DNA from: Anaerolineaceae bacterium
GTDB lineage: Bacteria; Chloroflexota; Anaerolineae; Aggregatilineales; Phototrophicaceae
DNA length: 64,000 bases
Assembly (NCBI GenBank): GCA_020634165.1
Contig: JACKCF010000008.1
Location: 39,873 to 103,872, forward strand
Direction: 5' to 3'
The notes below the pieces were generated by a model. That model worked only from the letters and a program-made list of their open reading frames with translations, had not been told where the DNA came from and searched no databases. Positions 17,786 to 25,876 of this stretch are shown here, in pieces. The position numbers and the translations under genes are program-made. Within the stretch, counting starts at the first letter, position 1. Every line of letters begins with the position of its first letter.

Positions 17786-18856
17786 TTAAACCCACAGGCG
17801 ACTGTGATCGCCCAATGTCATTTTGATGCCGGACGGTTTTTTATCTGCCTGTCGGACGGTTGCATGGCGTCCAATCAGGCTATCACGCAACCGCTGGTCA
17901 ATATCGATGACGCGGCTGTTTTCCAGAATGATGCTGTGCTCAACTTCGCAGTTCGTCACCTGAACATCATGGTAGATGCTCGTGAACGGCCCGATAAAGC
18001 TGTTCTCGATAACGGTATTTTCGCCGATGATTGTCGGCCCACGAACAATGCTGTTGATGATCTTTGCACCCGCTTGCACGGTCACACGGCTATCGACCAT
18101 GCTGTGCTCATCGACTTCGGCGGTTTCGGCGACTGAGGGGACCAATTCTTCCAGCACCAGGCTGTTGGCTTCCAGCATATCGGTTGGCTTGCCCGTGTCG
18201 ATCCACCAGCCCTTATGCACATGCGGGAAAACACTGTAGCCGTTGTCGATCAGCCACTGAATCGCATCGGTGATTTCGTACTCTCCACGTGCAGATGGAC
18301 GAATCGTGTTGACAGCCTCGAAGATGTTTTCATCGAACATATAGATACCAACCAGCGCAAGATCACTGGGCGGGTTGGCAGGCTTTTCGACCAGATATTC
18401 AATGCTGCCATCACCACGTAGTTTGGCGACACCATACGCACTGGGATTGTCTACTTGCTTGAGGACGATCTGGCTGTTCCACTCATTGGTGGCGAAGTCT
18501 TTAATCAGGCTGCTGATACCGCCTTGAATGACGTTGTCACCCAGGAACATGACAAATGGGCTGCCCTGCAAAAAATCCTCTGAGATGCGTACAGCGTGGG
18601 CCAATCCATCAGGGCTGTCCTGGCGAATGTAGGTGAGTTTGACGCCCCATTTGCTGCCATCGCCCAGGGCTTCACGGATTTCTGGCTCAGTATGGCCAAC
18701 GACAATGCCAATTTCGTCAACATCGGCTTCGTGGATAGCTTCGATCACACGGACGAGGACGGGCTTATTGGCGACAGGGATGAGCTGTTTAGCGCGTGTA
18801 TACGTCAGTGGATACAGGCGTGTGCCTTTTCCACCGCTCAGTATCAGACCTTTCAT
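17786..18856 (-). CDS. rmlA: Glucose-1-phosphate thymidylyltransferase, long form with C-terminal beta-helix
   Basis: 356 residues. The nucleotidyltransferase core starts LSGGKGTRLYPLTYTRAKQL and has the Mg-site FLGDNVIQGG and the substrate segment EKPANPPSDLALVGIYMF. Residues ~245-350 form left-handed beta-helix (hexapeptide) repeats, as in the long StrD-like RmlA group of archaea, actinobacteria and Chloroflexota. It makes dTDP-glucose for RmlB. GAGGAG lies upstream of the ATG. A possible extended -10 box (TGCTATCTT on the minus strand, 18950-18942) lies about 85 bp upstream, so the operon may have its own promoter apart from the CpsD-like gene. Confidence 0.9.
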   Translation of the reverse strand: MKGLILSGGKGTRLYPLTYTRAKQLIPVANKPVLVRVIEAIHEADVDEIGIVVGHTEPEIREALGDGSKWGVKLTYIRQDSPDGLAHAVRISEDFLQGSPFVMFLGDNVIQGGISSLIKDFATNEWNSQIVLKQVDNPSAYGVAKLRGDGSIEYLVEKPANPPSDLALVGIYMFDENIFEAVNTIRPSARGEYEITDAIQWLIDNGYSVFPHVHKGWWIDTGKPTDMLEANSLVLEELVPSVAETAEVDEHSMVDSRVTVQAGAKIINSIVRGPTIIGENTVIENSFIGPFTSIYHDVQVTNCEVEHSIILENSRVIDIDQRLRDSLIGRHATVRQADKKPSGIKMTLGDHSRLWV

Positions 18857-18964
18857 GGGGATAAAGTCGCTCCTCTTTGGTCGAATACAGAAAATATTGT
18901 GGGTGAAAGGACTTGTTTTTGCAACAGTCCGCGATGATTTGAAGATAGCATATCAAGCAAAAGA

Positions 18965-19615
18965 TTAATAACGCTTCTGCTCGCGTGGTGCGTTTGTCAG
19001 CACCGCCCCAACCACCCGTGAATGCACCTGCTCAAAGCGTTCTCGTGCTTCGACGACGCGATCACGGCGCGTTTCATTGGCACGGACGACCAGCAGCACA
19101 CCATCGACTTTGGTACTGAGCACAATCGCGTCACTGGCTGCCAGGGCAGGTGGTGCATCAAACAGCACATACGCCGCTCGTGCTTTCAGAACGCCGATGA
19201 TTTCATTCATGCGCTGGCTGCTAAGGACATCTGCCGGATTTGGCGGCAGATTACCACTGGTGAGCAGTGTCAGATTTTCAATGCCCGTGTCGTGCAGGGG
19301 TGGGTTGGCCATTGCCGCCTGGTCGAGCATCATCTGGGTGATGCCTGCGCTGTTATTGACGCCCCAGATTTCGTGCTGCGAGGGCTGGCGTAAGTCGGTA
19401 TCGACAAGAATCGTTTTATTGCCAGATTGGGCGAAGGTTACAGCCAGGTTGGCCAGGGCAATGCTCTTCTCATCGGCACCAGACGTTGACGTAACCAGTA
19501 GCGTCTGAATCGGCTTTTCTACACTGGTGAACATCAGATTGGTTCTTAAAGTACGGAACGCCTCTGCCGCATTTGAGCGCGGGTCCGTCAGTGTGATGAG
19601 ATCGGGTGATGCCAT
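18965..19615 (-). CDS. CpsD/CapB-like ATPase with degenerate P-loop
   Basis: 216 residues from the ATG at 19615 (CAGGAG 7 nt upstream), although the frame is open 56 codons further. The overall fold matches BY-kinases of polysaccharide export: SNAAEAFRTLRTNL at the start, Walker A' VDTDLRQPS (~72-79), and YVLFDAPPALAASDA as Walker B. The Walker A position reads TSTSGADEKSIALANLA, so the usual G-E-G-K-S/T is replaced by A-D-E-K-S and a glycine is missing. The C-terminus has one Tyr at the very end instead of a tyrosine cluster. ATP binding may be altered and autophosphorylation is doubtful. Confidence 0.72.
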   Translation of the reverse strand: MASPDLITLTDPRSNAAEAFRTLRTNLMFTSVEKPIQTLLVTSTSGADEKSIALANLAVTFAQSGNKTILVDTDLRQPSQHEIWGVNNSAGITQMMLDQAAMANPPLHDTGIENLTLLTSGNLPPNPADVLSSQRMNEIIGVLKARAAYVLFDAPPALAASDAIVLSTKVDGVLLVVRANETRRDRVVEARERFEQVHSRVVGAVLTNAPREQKRY

Positions 19616-19838
19616 AACAAGCTCCTGTAACAGGTGATTCCCTGGGTTGTAACGCGGCGCTATTGTAGCCACGTTCCGCATACGTGGATAGGGCCTGCCT
19701 TCCACACAACATATAGACCTGTAATGCTTAACCTTCCTTTGACTCATCTGTTTCTCAATCAGGTGCGACATAATGAGCACCATAGTTCAGTAGACACATA
19801 GTCATTCGCCAGGGTTCACTTTCAGGAGGTGTTGGTCG

Positions 19839-20558
19839 ATGGGACAGTTCGATGGCAAAGTGGTGATGATAACCGGAGCCGCTGGCGGTATTGGCAGCGC
19901 CGTAGTGGAAAAGTTCGCACGAGAAGGCGCGAAGGTTGTACTGGCAGATCGCAGTGGCGAGAGCTATGACAAAGTCGTTAGCAAGCTTGGGGACCAGATA
20001 GGGGATTACCTGATTGTCTCCGGTGACATTGGACAGGTTGACGTCGTCGATGAGATGGTTGAAAAGGTGGTTGCGAAGTTCGGGCAGATTGATGCGCTTG
20101 CCCATATCGCAGGCGGCTTCTCTATGGGTGACCCCGTTCATGCAGTCAATGTCGATGTTTTTGAAAAGATGATGTACATCAATGCGCGTTTGACCTATGT
20201 CATCTGTGGCCGGGTGGCCAAACATATGGTGGAAAGTGGCGTTCACGGGACGATTACGGCTGTGCTGGCTCGATCTGGCCTGACAGGTGGCAAGAACATG
20301 GCGGCGTATTCTGCCAGTAAAGCGGCTGCTGAGCGCATCATTCAATCGATGGCACAGGAACTAAAAGATCACGATATTCGCGTTAACGGTGTGATGCCTA
20401 GCATCGTCGATACCGAGCCAAATCGTAAAGATATGCCCAAGGCTGATTTCAGCAAGTGGGTGACACCCGTTCAGATCGCGGATGTCATCGCATTCCTGTC
20501 ATCACCGGCAGCCAGCAGCGTTACCGGCGGCAGCATCCCAGTCTATAACAAGGTATAA
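19839..20558 (+). CDS. Short-chain dehydrogenase/reductase
   Basis: 239 residues with an AGGAGGTG ribosome site. Classical SDR features: ITGAAGGIGSAV (cofactor binding), HIAGG where NAG is usual, YSASKAA with the catalytic Tyr-x-x-x-Lys, and a C-terminal VTGGSIPVYNKV. The position of the catalytic Ser in the strand before (AVLARSGLTGG) is preserved. The substrate is unknown. It is divergent from the CpsD-like gene and followed by a glycosyltransferase after 50 bp. Confidence 0.85.
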   Translation: MGQFDGKVVMITGAAGGIGSAVVEKFAREGAKVVLADRSGESYDKVVSKLGDQIGDYLIVSGDIGQVDVVDEMVEKVVAKFGQIDALAHIAGGFSMGDPVHAVNVDVFEKMMYINARLTYVICGRVAKHMVESGVHGTITAVLARSGLTGGKNMAAYSASKAAAERIIQSMAQELKDHDIRVNGVMPSIVDTEPNRKDMPKADFSKWVTPVQIADVIAFLSSPAASSVTGGSIPVYNKV

Positions 20559-20608
20559 ATTCGTGCATATGTCAATTCAATTCCTATCTAAGATTGGCAG
20601 CTAAAACG

Positions 20609-21994
20609 ATGGTCATTGTCATGTTCTCGATGACGCCTCTATTCCCTGATCACTCAATGGGAGGGGCGCAAAAACAGTTGAAGAAAGTAGCCCTTTATCT
20701 TGCTGAACAGGGCCATGATGTGACAATCCTCTGCACGCGCCGTTCGGATGCCAATATGCCGTTTCACTGGCATCCGAACCTTGAAATCGTACCAATTTTT
20801 CGATTCAAGCAGCCATTTCCAGAGCCGTACGCGACGGAGGTCTATAATATCGCGTCAGCCATACAGGACGTTGGCGACTATCTTGATAGGGCTGACGTAT
20901 TTTACAGCCACGATGGTGGCCTGATATTCCCGTATGTCTATCAGGATACGCCTGCAATTATTTCACTGCGCAGCATCTTGTTCAGCGAGACATTGCAAAG
21001 CGGGTTTCTGTTTCAGGGTGATGGTTTAGTTGTGCCGTCGCAGCACACGGTTGATAGCTGGCTGGCGACTGTTGGACGCTTCTTCCCGGAGCTTAAGAAT
21101 CGAATGCACGTCATTCATAACGGCCTGGATTTTTTAGAATACCGCCCGTGTTCCTTCGACGATCTCGCAGATCGCTTGAAGCTTGAGCCACAGCGCTATC
21201 AATATATCCTGTATCCTCATCGTCCTGATGATGCTAAAGGTATCCGTCAGACGATTGCCGTAGCGGATCGATTAGTACATCAATATGGCCTGCACGATAT
21301 TCGTGTGTTGGTTCCACAGTGGATTGATACCGGGCTTGCGGATCATGTGCTGGCGTATTATCGCTCATTGCAGGAAGAAATCGCCCAGCATGGCTTGACA
21401 GATTACTTTGTTTTCCATGATTGGATCAGCGATAGCGATATGCCACAGTATTTTAGCCTCGGTGCAGTAACATTTGCCTTGGGGAATTACGTCGAGACAT
21501 TTGGTAACACGCCCTATGAATCGCTCGCATGCGGAACGCCTGTTATTGTTGCCAGCGTCGGTCCCTATCGCGATATGCTGCCGGATAATCTGGTGGCGAA
21601 AGTCAATTATGGAGACGCAGAAGAAGCGGCACGGCTGGCCGCCGATATCCTGCAAAACAGGCAGCGCACATCTGATGACACCATGCACTGGCTGCATGAA
21701 AACTTCAAGCAGGATGATATGGTGAGAACCTATGCCGATGTTATTTTGAATGCGCGTAAGCTGGGGCCAATGCCCTATGTGCATTACCACTTGGACCCAG
21801 GGACTGTCGCGTTCAGATTGGCCCCTTGGTGTGTAGTGACTGGCGACAGCATCTATCACGATTTCCTGGGCACTTATAACGACGATGCGCAGCTTGTCAG
21901 GTGCGCGATACGAGGTCAAGTGACTGCAAAAGATTGTTCACCAGACCAACTGATGGCCTGGTATCGGGAGGGCTATTGGGTGCCTATTCCCTGA
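20609..21994 (+). CDS. Glycosyltransferase family 4-like protein
   Basis: 461 residues from the ATG at 20609; a TTG at 20594 would add five residues, and neither start has a clear ribosome site. The N-terminus has MGGAQKQLKKVALYLAEQGHDVTILC, typical of GT-B acceptor domains. The donor half includes LYPHRPDDAKGI and FGNTPYESLACGTPVIV with the E-x-x-A-x-G motif. The last ~70 residues (from VHYHLDPG) form an extra C-terminal domain I do not recognise. It is followed by a strong terminator shared with folE. Confidence 0.8.
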   Translation: MVIVMFSMTPLFPDHSMGGAQKQLKKVALYLAEQGHDVTILCTRRSDANMPFHWHPNLEIVPIFRFKQPFPEPYATEVYNIASAIQDVGDYLDRADVFYSHDGGLIFPYVYQDTPAIISLRSILFSETLQSGFLFQGDGLVVPSQHTVDSWLATVGRFFPELKNRMHVIHNGLDFLEYRPCSFDDLADRLKLEPQRYQYILYPHRPDDAKGIRQTIAVADRLVHQYGLHDIRVLVPQWIDTGLADHVLAYYRSLQEEIAQHGLTDYFVFHDWISDSDMPQYFSLGAVTFALGNYVETFGNTPYESLACGTPVIVASVGPYRDMLPDNLVAKVNYGDAEEAARLAADILQNRQRTSDDTMHWLHENFKQDDMVRTYADVILNARKLGPMPYVHYHLDPGTVAFRLAPWCVVTGDSIYHDFLGTYNDDAQLVRCAIRGQVTAKDCSPDQLMAWYREGYWVPIP

Positions 21995-22005
21995 TGAGGC
22001 AGAAT

Positions 22006-22036
22006 AAAAAAGCCACCCCGTTGTGGGGCGGCTTTT
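22006..22036. terminator. Bidirectional intrinsic terminator
   Basis: An AAAAAGCC-A-CCCC / GGGG-C-GGCTTTTT hairpin with one mismatch and a short loop. A run on the left, T run on the right, lying between converging genes. Confidence 0.88.
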
Positions 22037-22054
22037 TACTTCTCGAAGACTGTA

Positions 22055-22885
22055 CTAACGAATAAGCGACATGACCTCGGCTCGAAGCTGCGAGTCCTCC
22101 TTGAATATACCGCGTGTGGCGACAGTCGTTGTGCTGGCTTCATGCAGTTTGACGCCGCGTGATGACATGCACATATGCTCTACATCATAGAGCACAACCA
22201 TCACGCCTTTTGGACGCAGCAGTTGCATGATCTTATCGGCGGTTTGGGCACCGATTCGCTCCTGAAGTTGGAAGCGGCGCGAATAAATATCCAGAATGCG
22301 TCCAAGCTTACTCAGGCCCAGCAGATGTTCATTCGGCATATAGGCGATGGCGCCATAACCTGTAAACGGTGCCAGATGATGGCTGCACAGGCTATATAAC
22401 TTCATGTCTTTCACCAGAACAAGGTCACCGCTGCCACTGGAATTGGGGAAAACAGTTACTTCGTCTTCAGCATCACGCGCATAGCCATTCGCCCAGTAAT
22501 CCATGTAGGCTTTGGCAACTCGCTTGGGGGTATCCGTATAATTAGGGTCCTCCCAATTGACATTGAAAGCATCCAGCAAAGCATAGACGGCTTTCTCGAT
22601 CTTTTCATATTGTTCAGGCTCGCCCGTCACGATCTCTGTTGAAGGGTAAGCCTCGACAAAGCTGGGGCCATATTCATCAACATGGTTAGGTGTTTCTAAC
22701 GCGAGCAGTTCAGAGCCGCTTACGATAACGCCACCTGGGTTGTTCGTCTCATTCGGGCTGTCGACAGGCACAAACCTCAGCGGCTCAGATAATGCAGCCG
22801 TACCATTGCTTTCGGCTTTGCTGCCATTACTGTGGAGTGCTCCGTTATGGCCATTACTTCGGTGATTATGAGTTGTGTTCTTCAT
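22055..22885 (-). CDS. folE: GTP cyclohydrolase I
   Basis: 276 residues from the ATG at 22885 (GAGAGGG upstream). The C-terminal ~190 residues are FolE: zinc ligands in SLCSHHLAPFTGYG and in VEHMCMSSRGV, the GTP-binding QLQERIGAQTAD, and the terminal ATRGIF. The enzyme makes dihydroneopterin triphosphate for folate or pterin cofactors. The first ~85 residues are an extra Asn/His/Gly/Ser-rich segment, probably disordered, not found in typical 190-220 residue FolE. The gene follows trhO after a 369-bp gap, so it likely has its own promoter. Confidence 0.93.
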   Translation of the reverse strand: MKNTTHNHRSNGHNGALHSNGSKAESNGTAALSEPLRFVPVDSPNETNNPGGVIVSGSELLALETPNHVDEYGPSFVEAYPSTEIVTGEPEQYEKIEKAVYALLDAFNVNWEDPNYTDTPKRVAKAYMDYWANGYARDAEDEVTVFPNSSGSGDLVLVKDMKLYSLCSHHLAPFTGYGAIAYMPNEHLLGLSKLGRILDIYSRRFQLQERIGAQTADKIMQLLRPKGVMVVLYDVEHMCMSSRGVKLHEASTTTVATRGIFKEDSQLRAEVMSLIR

Positions 22886-23254
22886 TGAAAGGTTCCCTCT
22901 CACTAATGCTTGTATTTCAGGGTACGAAGCGAATCGCACCTTTCGGTTGAACATCAGTGGTCACAGGGACAAAAACGCTTTGTGCGACACCTACACGTGA
23001 GTTCGTGTCCATTAACGTAACCAACTTATATTCAGTACGATCGTTCAACAGAAAACCAGTATTTCAGTCTCGATGACTACTTTCGCATACCATCATGAGT
23101 GTTATTTGAGTTAGGTCAAAGAGACGGGTTAATTTGTGTTTTGTTGTTGAACCATGCTATCTAATTGGGCTTTAGGTCACGAGGTTGCCAACGCACGTGC
23201 CCGAACATATGGACGAACACATGCGTTAGCTTCTTACTAGCGATAAGCGGAAAA
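22886..23254. other. 369-bp intergenic region upstream of folE
   Basis: No credible ORF, tRNA or terminator was found. It is more A+T-rich than the flanking genes and should hold the folE promoter. A TATAAG box on the minus strand lies there, but no convincing -35 partner was identified. Confidence 0.4.
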
Positions 23255-24079
23255 TTATGCTTCTGAGGGAAGCTCGCCCTCTGCAAGGGGTTGATGGCAG
23301 TGCGGACATATGTCTTCACCTGATGGCACGACGCGATTGCAGCCCCGGCAGAACTGAACGTTGCCCGGTTCAAGATCGTGGGTAACGGTGATGCGCTCGT
23401 CAAACACGAAGCAATCGCCTTCCCACATCGATTGCGCCTGTGGGACTTTCTCCAGATAGTTCAGGATGCCGCCATGCAGATGGTAAACATTCTGGAACCC
23501 TTCTCTGAGCAGCAGCGAAGTTGCTTTTTCACAGCGGATGCCACCGGTACAGAACATCGCGATTTTCTTGTCTTTTTGGTCAGCGAGTTGCTCACGAACA
23601 TATGCCGGGAAGTCACCGAAGCTATTCGTTAGTGGGTCTATCGCTCCTTTAAATGTGCCGACCTCATACTCATAACTGTTGCGCGTATCGATCAGGATAA
23701 CGTTCGGGTCGGCAATCAGGTCATTCCATTTATGAGGATCGACATATGTGCCGACTATCTCGTTGGGGTTGACATCTTCGCCGATGGTGACGATTTCCCG
23801 TTTGAGGCGCACTTTCATTTTGCGGAATGGCTGACTGTCAGCATAACTTTCTTTGTGCAGCAAATCAGCTAGCCGCTCATCACTCCGAATGTAGGCGAGA
23901 ACAGCGTCCATATCCTGTCGTGTACCTGCAATCGTCCCGTTGATGCCTTCCGCAGCCAGCAGGATCGTACCCTTCATATGATGTTCTTCGCAAATGGCAT
24001 GTAATGGCTTTTGTATCTCACGAAAGTCTGGAAGGGGAACAAATTTGTAGAATGCGGCAATAACAATGGAATGGCTCAT
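23255..24079 (-). CDS. trhO: tRNA uridine(34) hydroxylase (rhodanese-fold, UPF0176)
   Basis: 274 residues. An N-terminal ferredoxin-like domain (residues ~5-90) is followed by a rhodanese domain with the catalytic loop CTGGIRCEKATSLLL and the preceding LIDTRNSYEYEVG. The order and motif match TrhO/YceA, which makes 5-hydroxyuridine at tRNA position 34. The C-terminal ~40 residues hold CRGCNR...CPHCH, a likely zinc site. A 7-bp inverted repeat (24106-24112 / 24124-24130) lies just upstream of the start and could be a leader hairpin. Confidence 0.9.
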   Translation of the reverse strand: MSHSIVIAAFYKFVPLPDFREIQKPLHAICEEHHMKGTILLAAEGINGTIAGTRQDMDAVLAYIRSDERLADLLHKESYADSQPFRKMKVRLKREIVTIGEDVNPNEIVGTYVDPHKWNDLIADPNVILIDTRNSYEYEVGTFKGAIDPLTNSFGDFPAYVREQLADQKDKKIAMFCTGGIRCEKATSLLLREGFQNVYHLHGGILNYLEKVPQAQSMWEGDCFVFDERITVTHDLEPGNVQFCRGCNRVVPSGEDICPHCHQPLAEGELPSEA

Positions 24080-24206
24080 AGGATTACCTGTAAGTCTGAC
24101 ATTCGGCAGACGAGCAAGTTAGGCGTCTGCAATGTGTAAATCGTATCAACAGTATAAAAAGCGGTGCGGAGGAAGTGTAGTGGCAGTGTAGTAATGTCGA
24201 TCTTCA

Positions 24207-24235
24207 TTGCATCCCGATACAGGCTGTGCTAGCAT
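24207..24235 (+). promoter_or_regulatory. Candidate promoter for the metK leader
   Basis: TTGCAT (24207-24212), 17-bp spacer, TAGCAT (24230-24235) preceded by TGC (extended -10). The expected transcript start lies about 40 bases before the riboswitch P1 stem. Confidence 0.55.
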
Positions 24236-24280
24236 GGTATTTGTTGACGAAAAAGTCAAAATACGAATGGTGCTTTTGCA

Positions 24281-24383
24281 CTCATCCTGAGTGGGCGAGA
24301 GACCGGCTCTTAGACCCCACGGCAACCCCCGGAGCGCCGGGAAGGTGCCAATTCCGACAGCGTTTTAAGCGCTGGCAGATGAG
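24281..24383 (+). promoter_or_regulatory. SAM-I (S-box) riboswitch aptamer
   Basis: The conserved core is readable: GAGAGACCGGCTC, GACCCCACGGCAACC and GGTGCCAATTCCGACAG, closed by a P1 stem CTCATC (24281-24286) / GATGAG (24378-24383). SAM-I aptamers bind S-adenosylmethionine and turn off downstream genes. The next gene is SAM synthetase, the classic target. Confidence 0.95.
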
Positions 24384-24404
24384 GACGGTGATCTGTTGAT
24401 CTTT

Positions 24405-24432
24405 ACGCCTGCTGCCAGCAAGGCGTTTTTTT
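24405..24432 (+). terminator. Riboswitch-controlled terminator before metK
   Basis: ACGCC-TGCTG / CAGCA-A-GGCGT hairpin followed by seven T. It lies 22 bp after the SAM-I aptamer and 77 bp before the metK ATG, so SAM binding is expected to favour it. Confidence 0.9.
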
Positions 24433-24509
24433 ATTCCTGCCGTCGGCGAAGTAGCCAACCCTGACAAACTGCGACGGCGCTAGAAAGGCACAAGAGGAAA
24501 GGAACACTC

Positions 24510-25721
24510 ATGCCTACGACTTTTATGACGAGTCCGCGTTACTTCTTCACTTCGGAGTCGGTTTCCGAAGGTCATCCTGACAAAATGTGTGACCAGATCA
24601 GCGACGCCATTCTGGACGCAATCCTCGAACAGGACCCCATGGCTCGCGTCGCATGCGAAACTGCTACGACCACTGGCCTGGTGGTCGTCATGGGTGAAAT
24701 TTCAACGACGGCCTATGTCGATATTGAGAAGATCGTCCGCGAAACTATCCGCGACATCGGTTACACCCGCGCCAAGTACGGTTTTGATGCTGATACCTGC
24801 GGTGTGTTGGTTTCGATCAAGGAACAGTCGGCTGATATTGCCCAGGGTGTGGATAAGGCGCTCGAAGCACGCGAAGGCGGCATGAGCGACGAAGAAATCG
24901 AAGCTATTGGTGCAGGCGACCAGGGTATGATGATCGGTTTTGCCTGCAACGAAACACCGGAATTGATGCCGCTGACAGCTTCGCTTTCACATCAACTGGT
25001 ACGCCGTTTGTCAAAGGCCCGCCGGACAGGTGAGATCGAATGGTTGCGCCCTGATGCAAAGAGCCAGGTAACTGTTGAATATCACGAAGGTAAACCGGTT
25101 CGCGTTGATACCGTCGTTATTTCAACACAGCACGCGCCAACCGTCTCCCAGGAGGAGATTCGTGAGGTTGTCATTGAGGATGTGATTAACAAGGTCGTTC
25201 CCGTTGATCTGATTGATGACAAGACGCGCTTCTTTGTCAACCCGACTGGGCGCTTTGTTGTGGGTGGCCCCTTGGGCGATGCTGGCCTGACGGGCCGCAA
25301 GATCATCGTGGACACTTACGGCGGTGTGGCGCGTCATGGTGGGGGGGCCTTCTCCGGTAAGGATGGTACTAAGGTTGACCGCAGCGCAGCTTATATGGCG
25401 CGTTACATTGCCAAGAACGTCGTTGCTGCTGGTCTCGCTGATCGGTTTGAGCTACAGCTTTCTTACGCGATTGGTGTTGCGCAGCCGACATCGCTGGCTG
25501 TCGAAACCTTTGGCACGGGCAAAATCAGTGACGAAAAGATCGAAGAACTCATTCGTAAGCACTTCGATATGCGTCCGGCAGCCATCATCCGTGATCTGAA
25601 GATGCGTACCCCGCAGTTCCGTCAGGTTGCCTCATTTGGTCACTTTGGTCGCGATGACTTGAACGTTCCGTGGGAACAAACAGACAAGGCCGACATTCTG
25701 CGTCAGGAATCTGGTCTGTAG
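24510..25721 (+). CDS. metK: S-adenosylmethionine synthetase
   Basis: 403 residues with AGGAAAGGA before the ATG. All family signatures are present: SESVSEGHPDKMCDQISDAILD near the start, GAGDQGMMIGFACNET (ATP-binding), GGPLGDAGLTGRKIIVDTYGG and GGGAFSGKDGTKVDRSAAY (phosphate-binding loop). It makes SAM from methionine and ATP. Expression is under the SAM-I riboswitch directly upstream, giving product feedback. Confidence 0.98.
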   Translation: MPTTFMTSPRYFFTSESVSEGHPDKMCDQISDAILDAILEQDPMARVACETATTTGLVVVMGEISTTAYVDIEKIVRETIRDIGYTRAKYGFDADTCGVLVSIKEQSADIAQGVDKALEAREGGMSDEEIEAIGAGDQGMMIGFACNETPELMPLTASLSHQLVRRLSKARRTGEIEWLRPDAKSQVTVEYHEGKPVRVDTVVISTQHAPTVSQEEIREVVIEDVINKVVPVDLIDDKTRFFVNPTGRFVVGGPLGDAGLTGRKIIVDTYGGVARHGGGAFSGKDGTKVDRSAAYMARYIAKNVVAAGLADRFELQLSYAIGVAQPTSLAVETFGTGKISDEKIEELIRKHFDMRPAAIIRDLKMRTPQFRQVASFGHFGRDDLNVPWEQTDKADILRQESGL

Positions 25722-25740
25722 TCTGATTCAATGACAGGTA

Positions 25741-25772
25741 AAAAGGCACAGCAAATCCGCTGTGCCTTTTAT
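25741..25772 (+). terminator. Intrinsic terminator after metK
   Basis: A 12-bp perfect stem (AAAAGGCACAGC / GCTGTGCCTTTT) with a six-base loop. Confidence 0.92.
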
Positions 25773-25876
25773 ATTAGTTAGTTCACAAAGGTTATAAAAT
25801 CGTTTATACACGCACATAATAAGCGTAGTGTATACTGCAAGTATTGTCTGCAACATCCCGCCGGGAGGCCCACATT

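Noticed and set aside
24106..24130. GCAGACG / CGTCTGC inverted repeat before trhO
   Set aside because: Could be a hairpin or operator, but one copy with an 11-base loop and no further support; only noted in the trhO entry.
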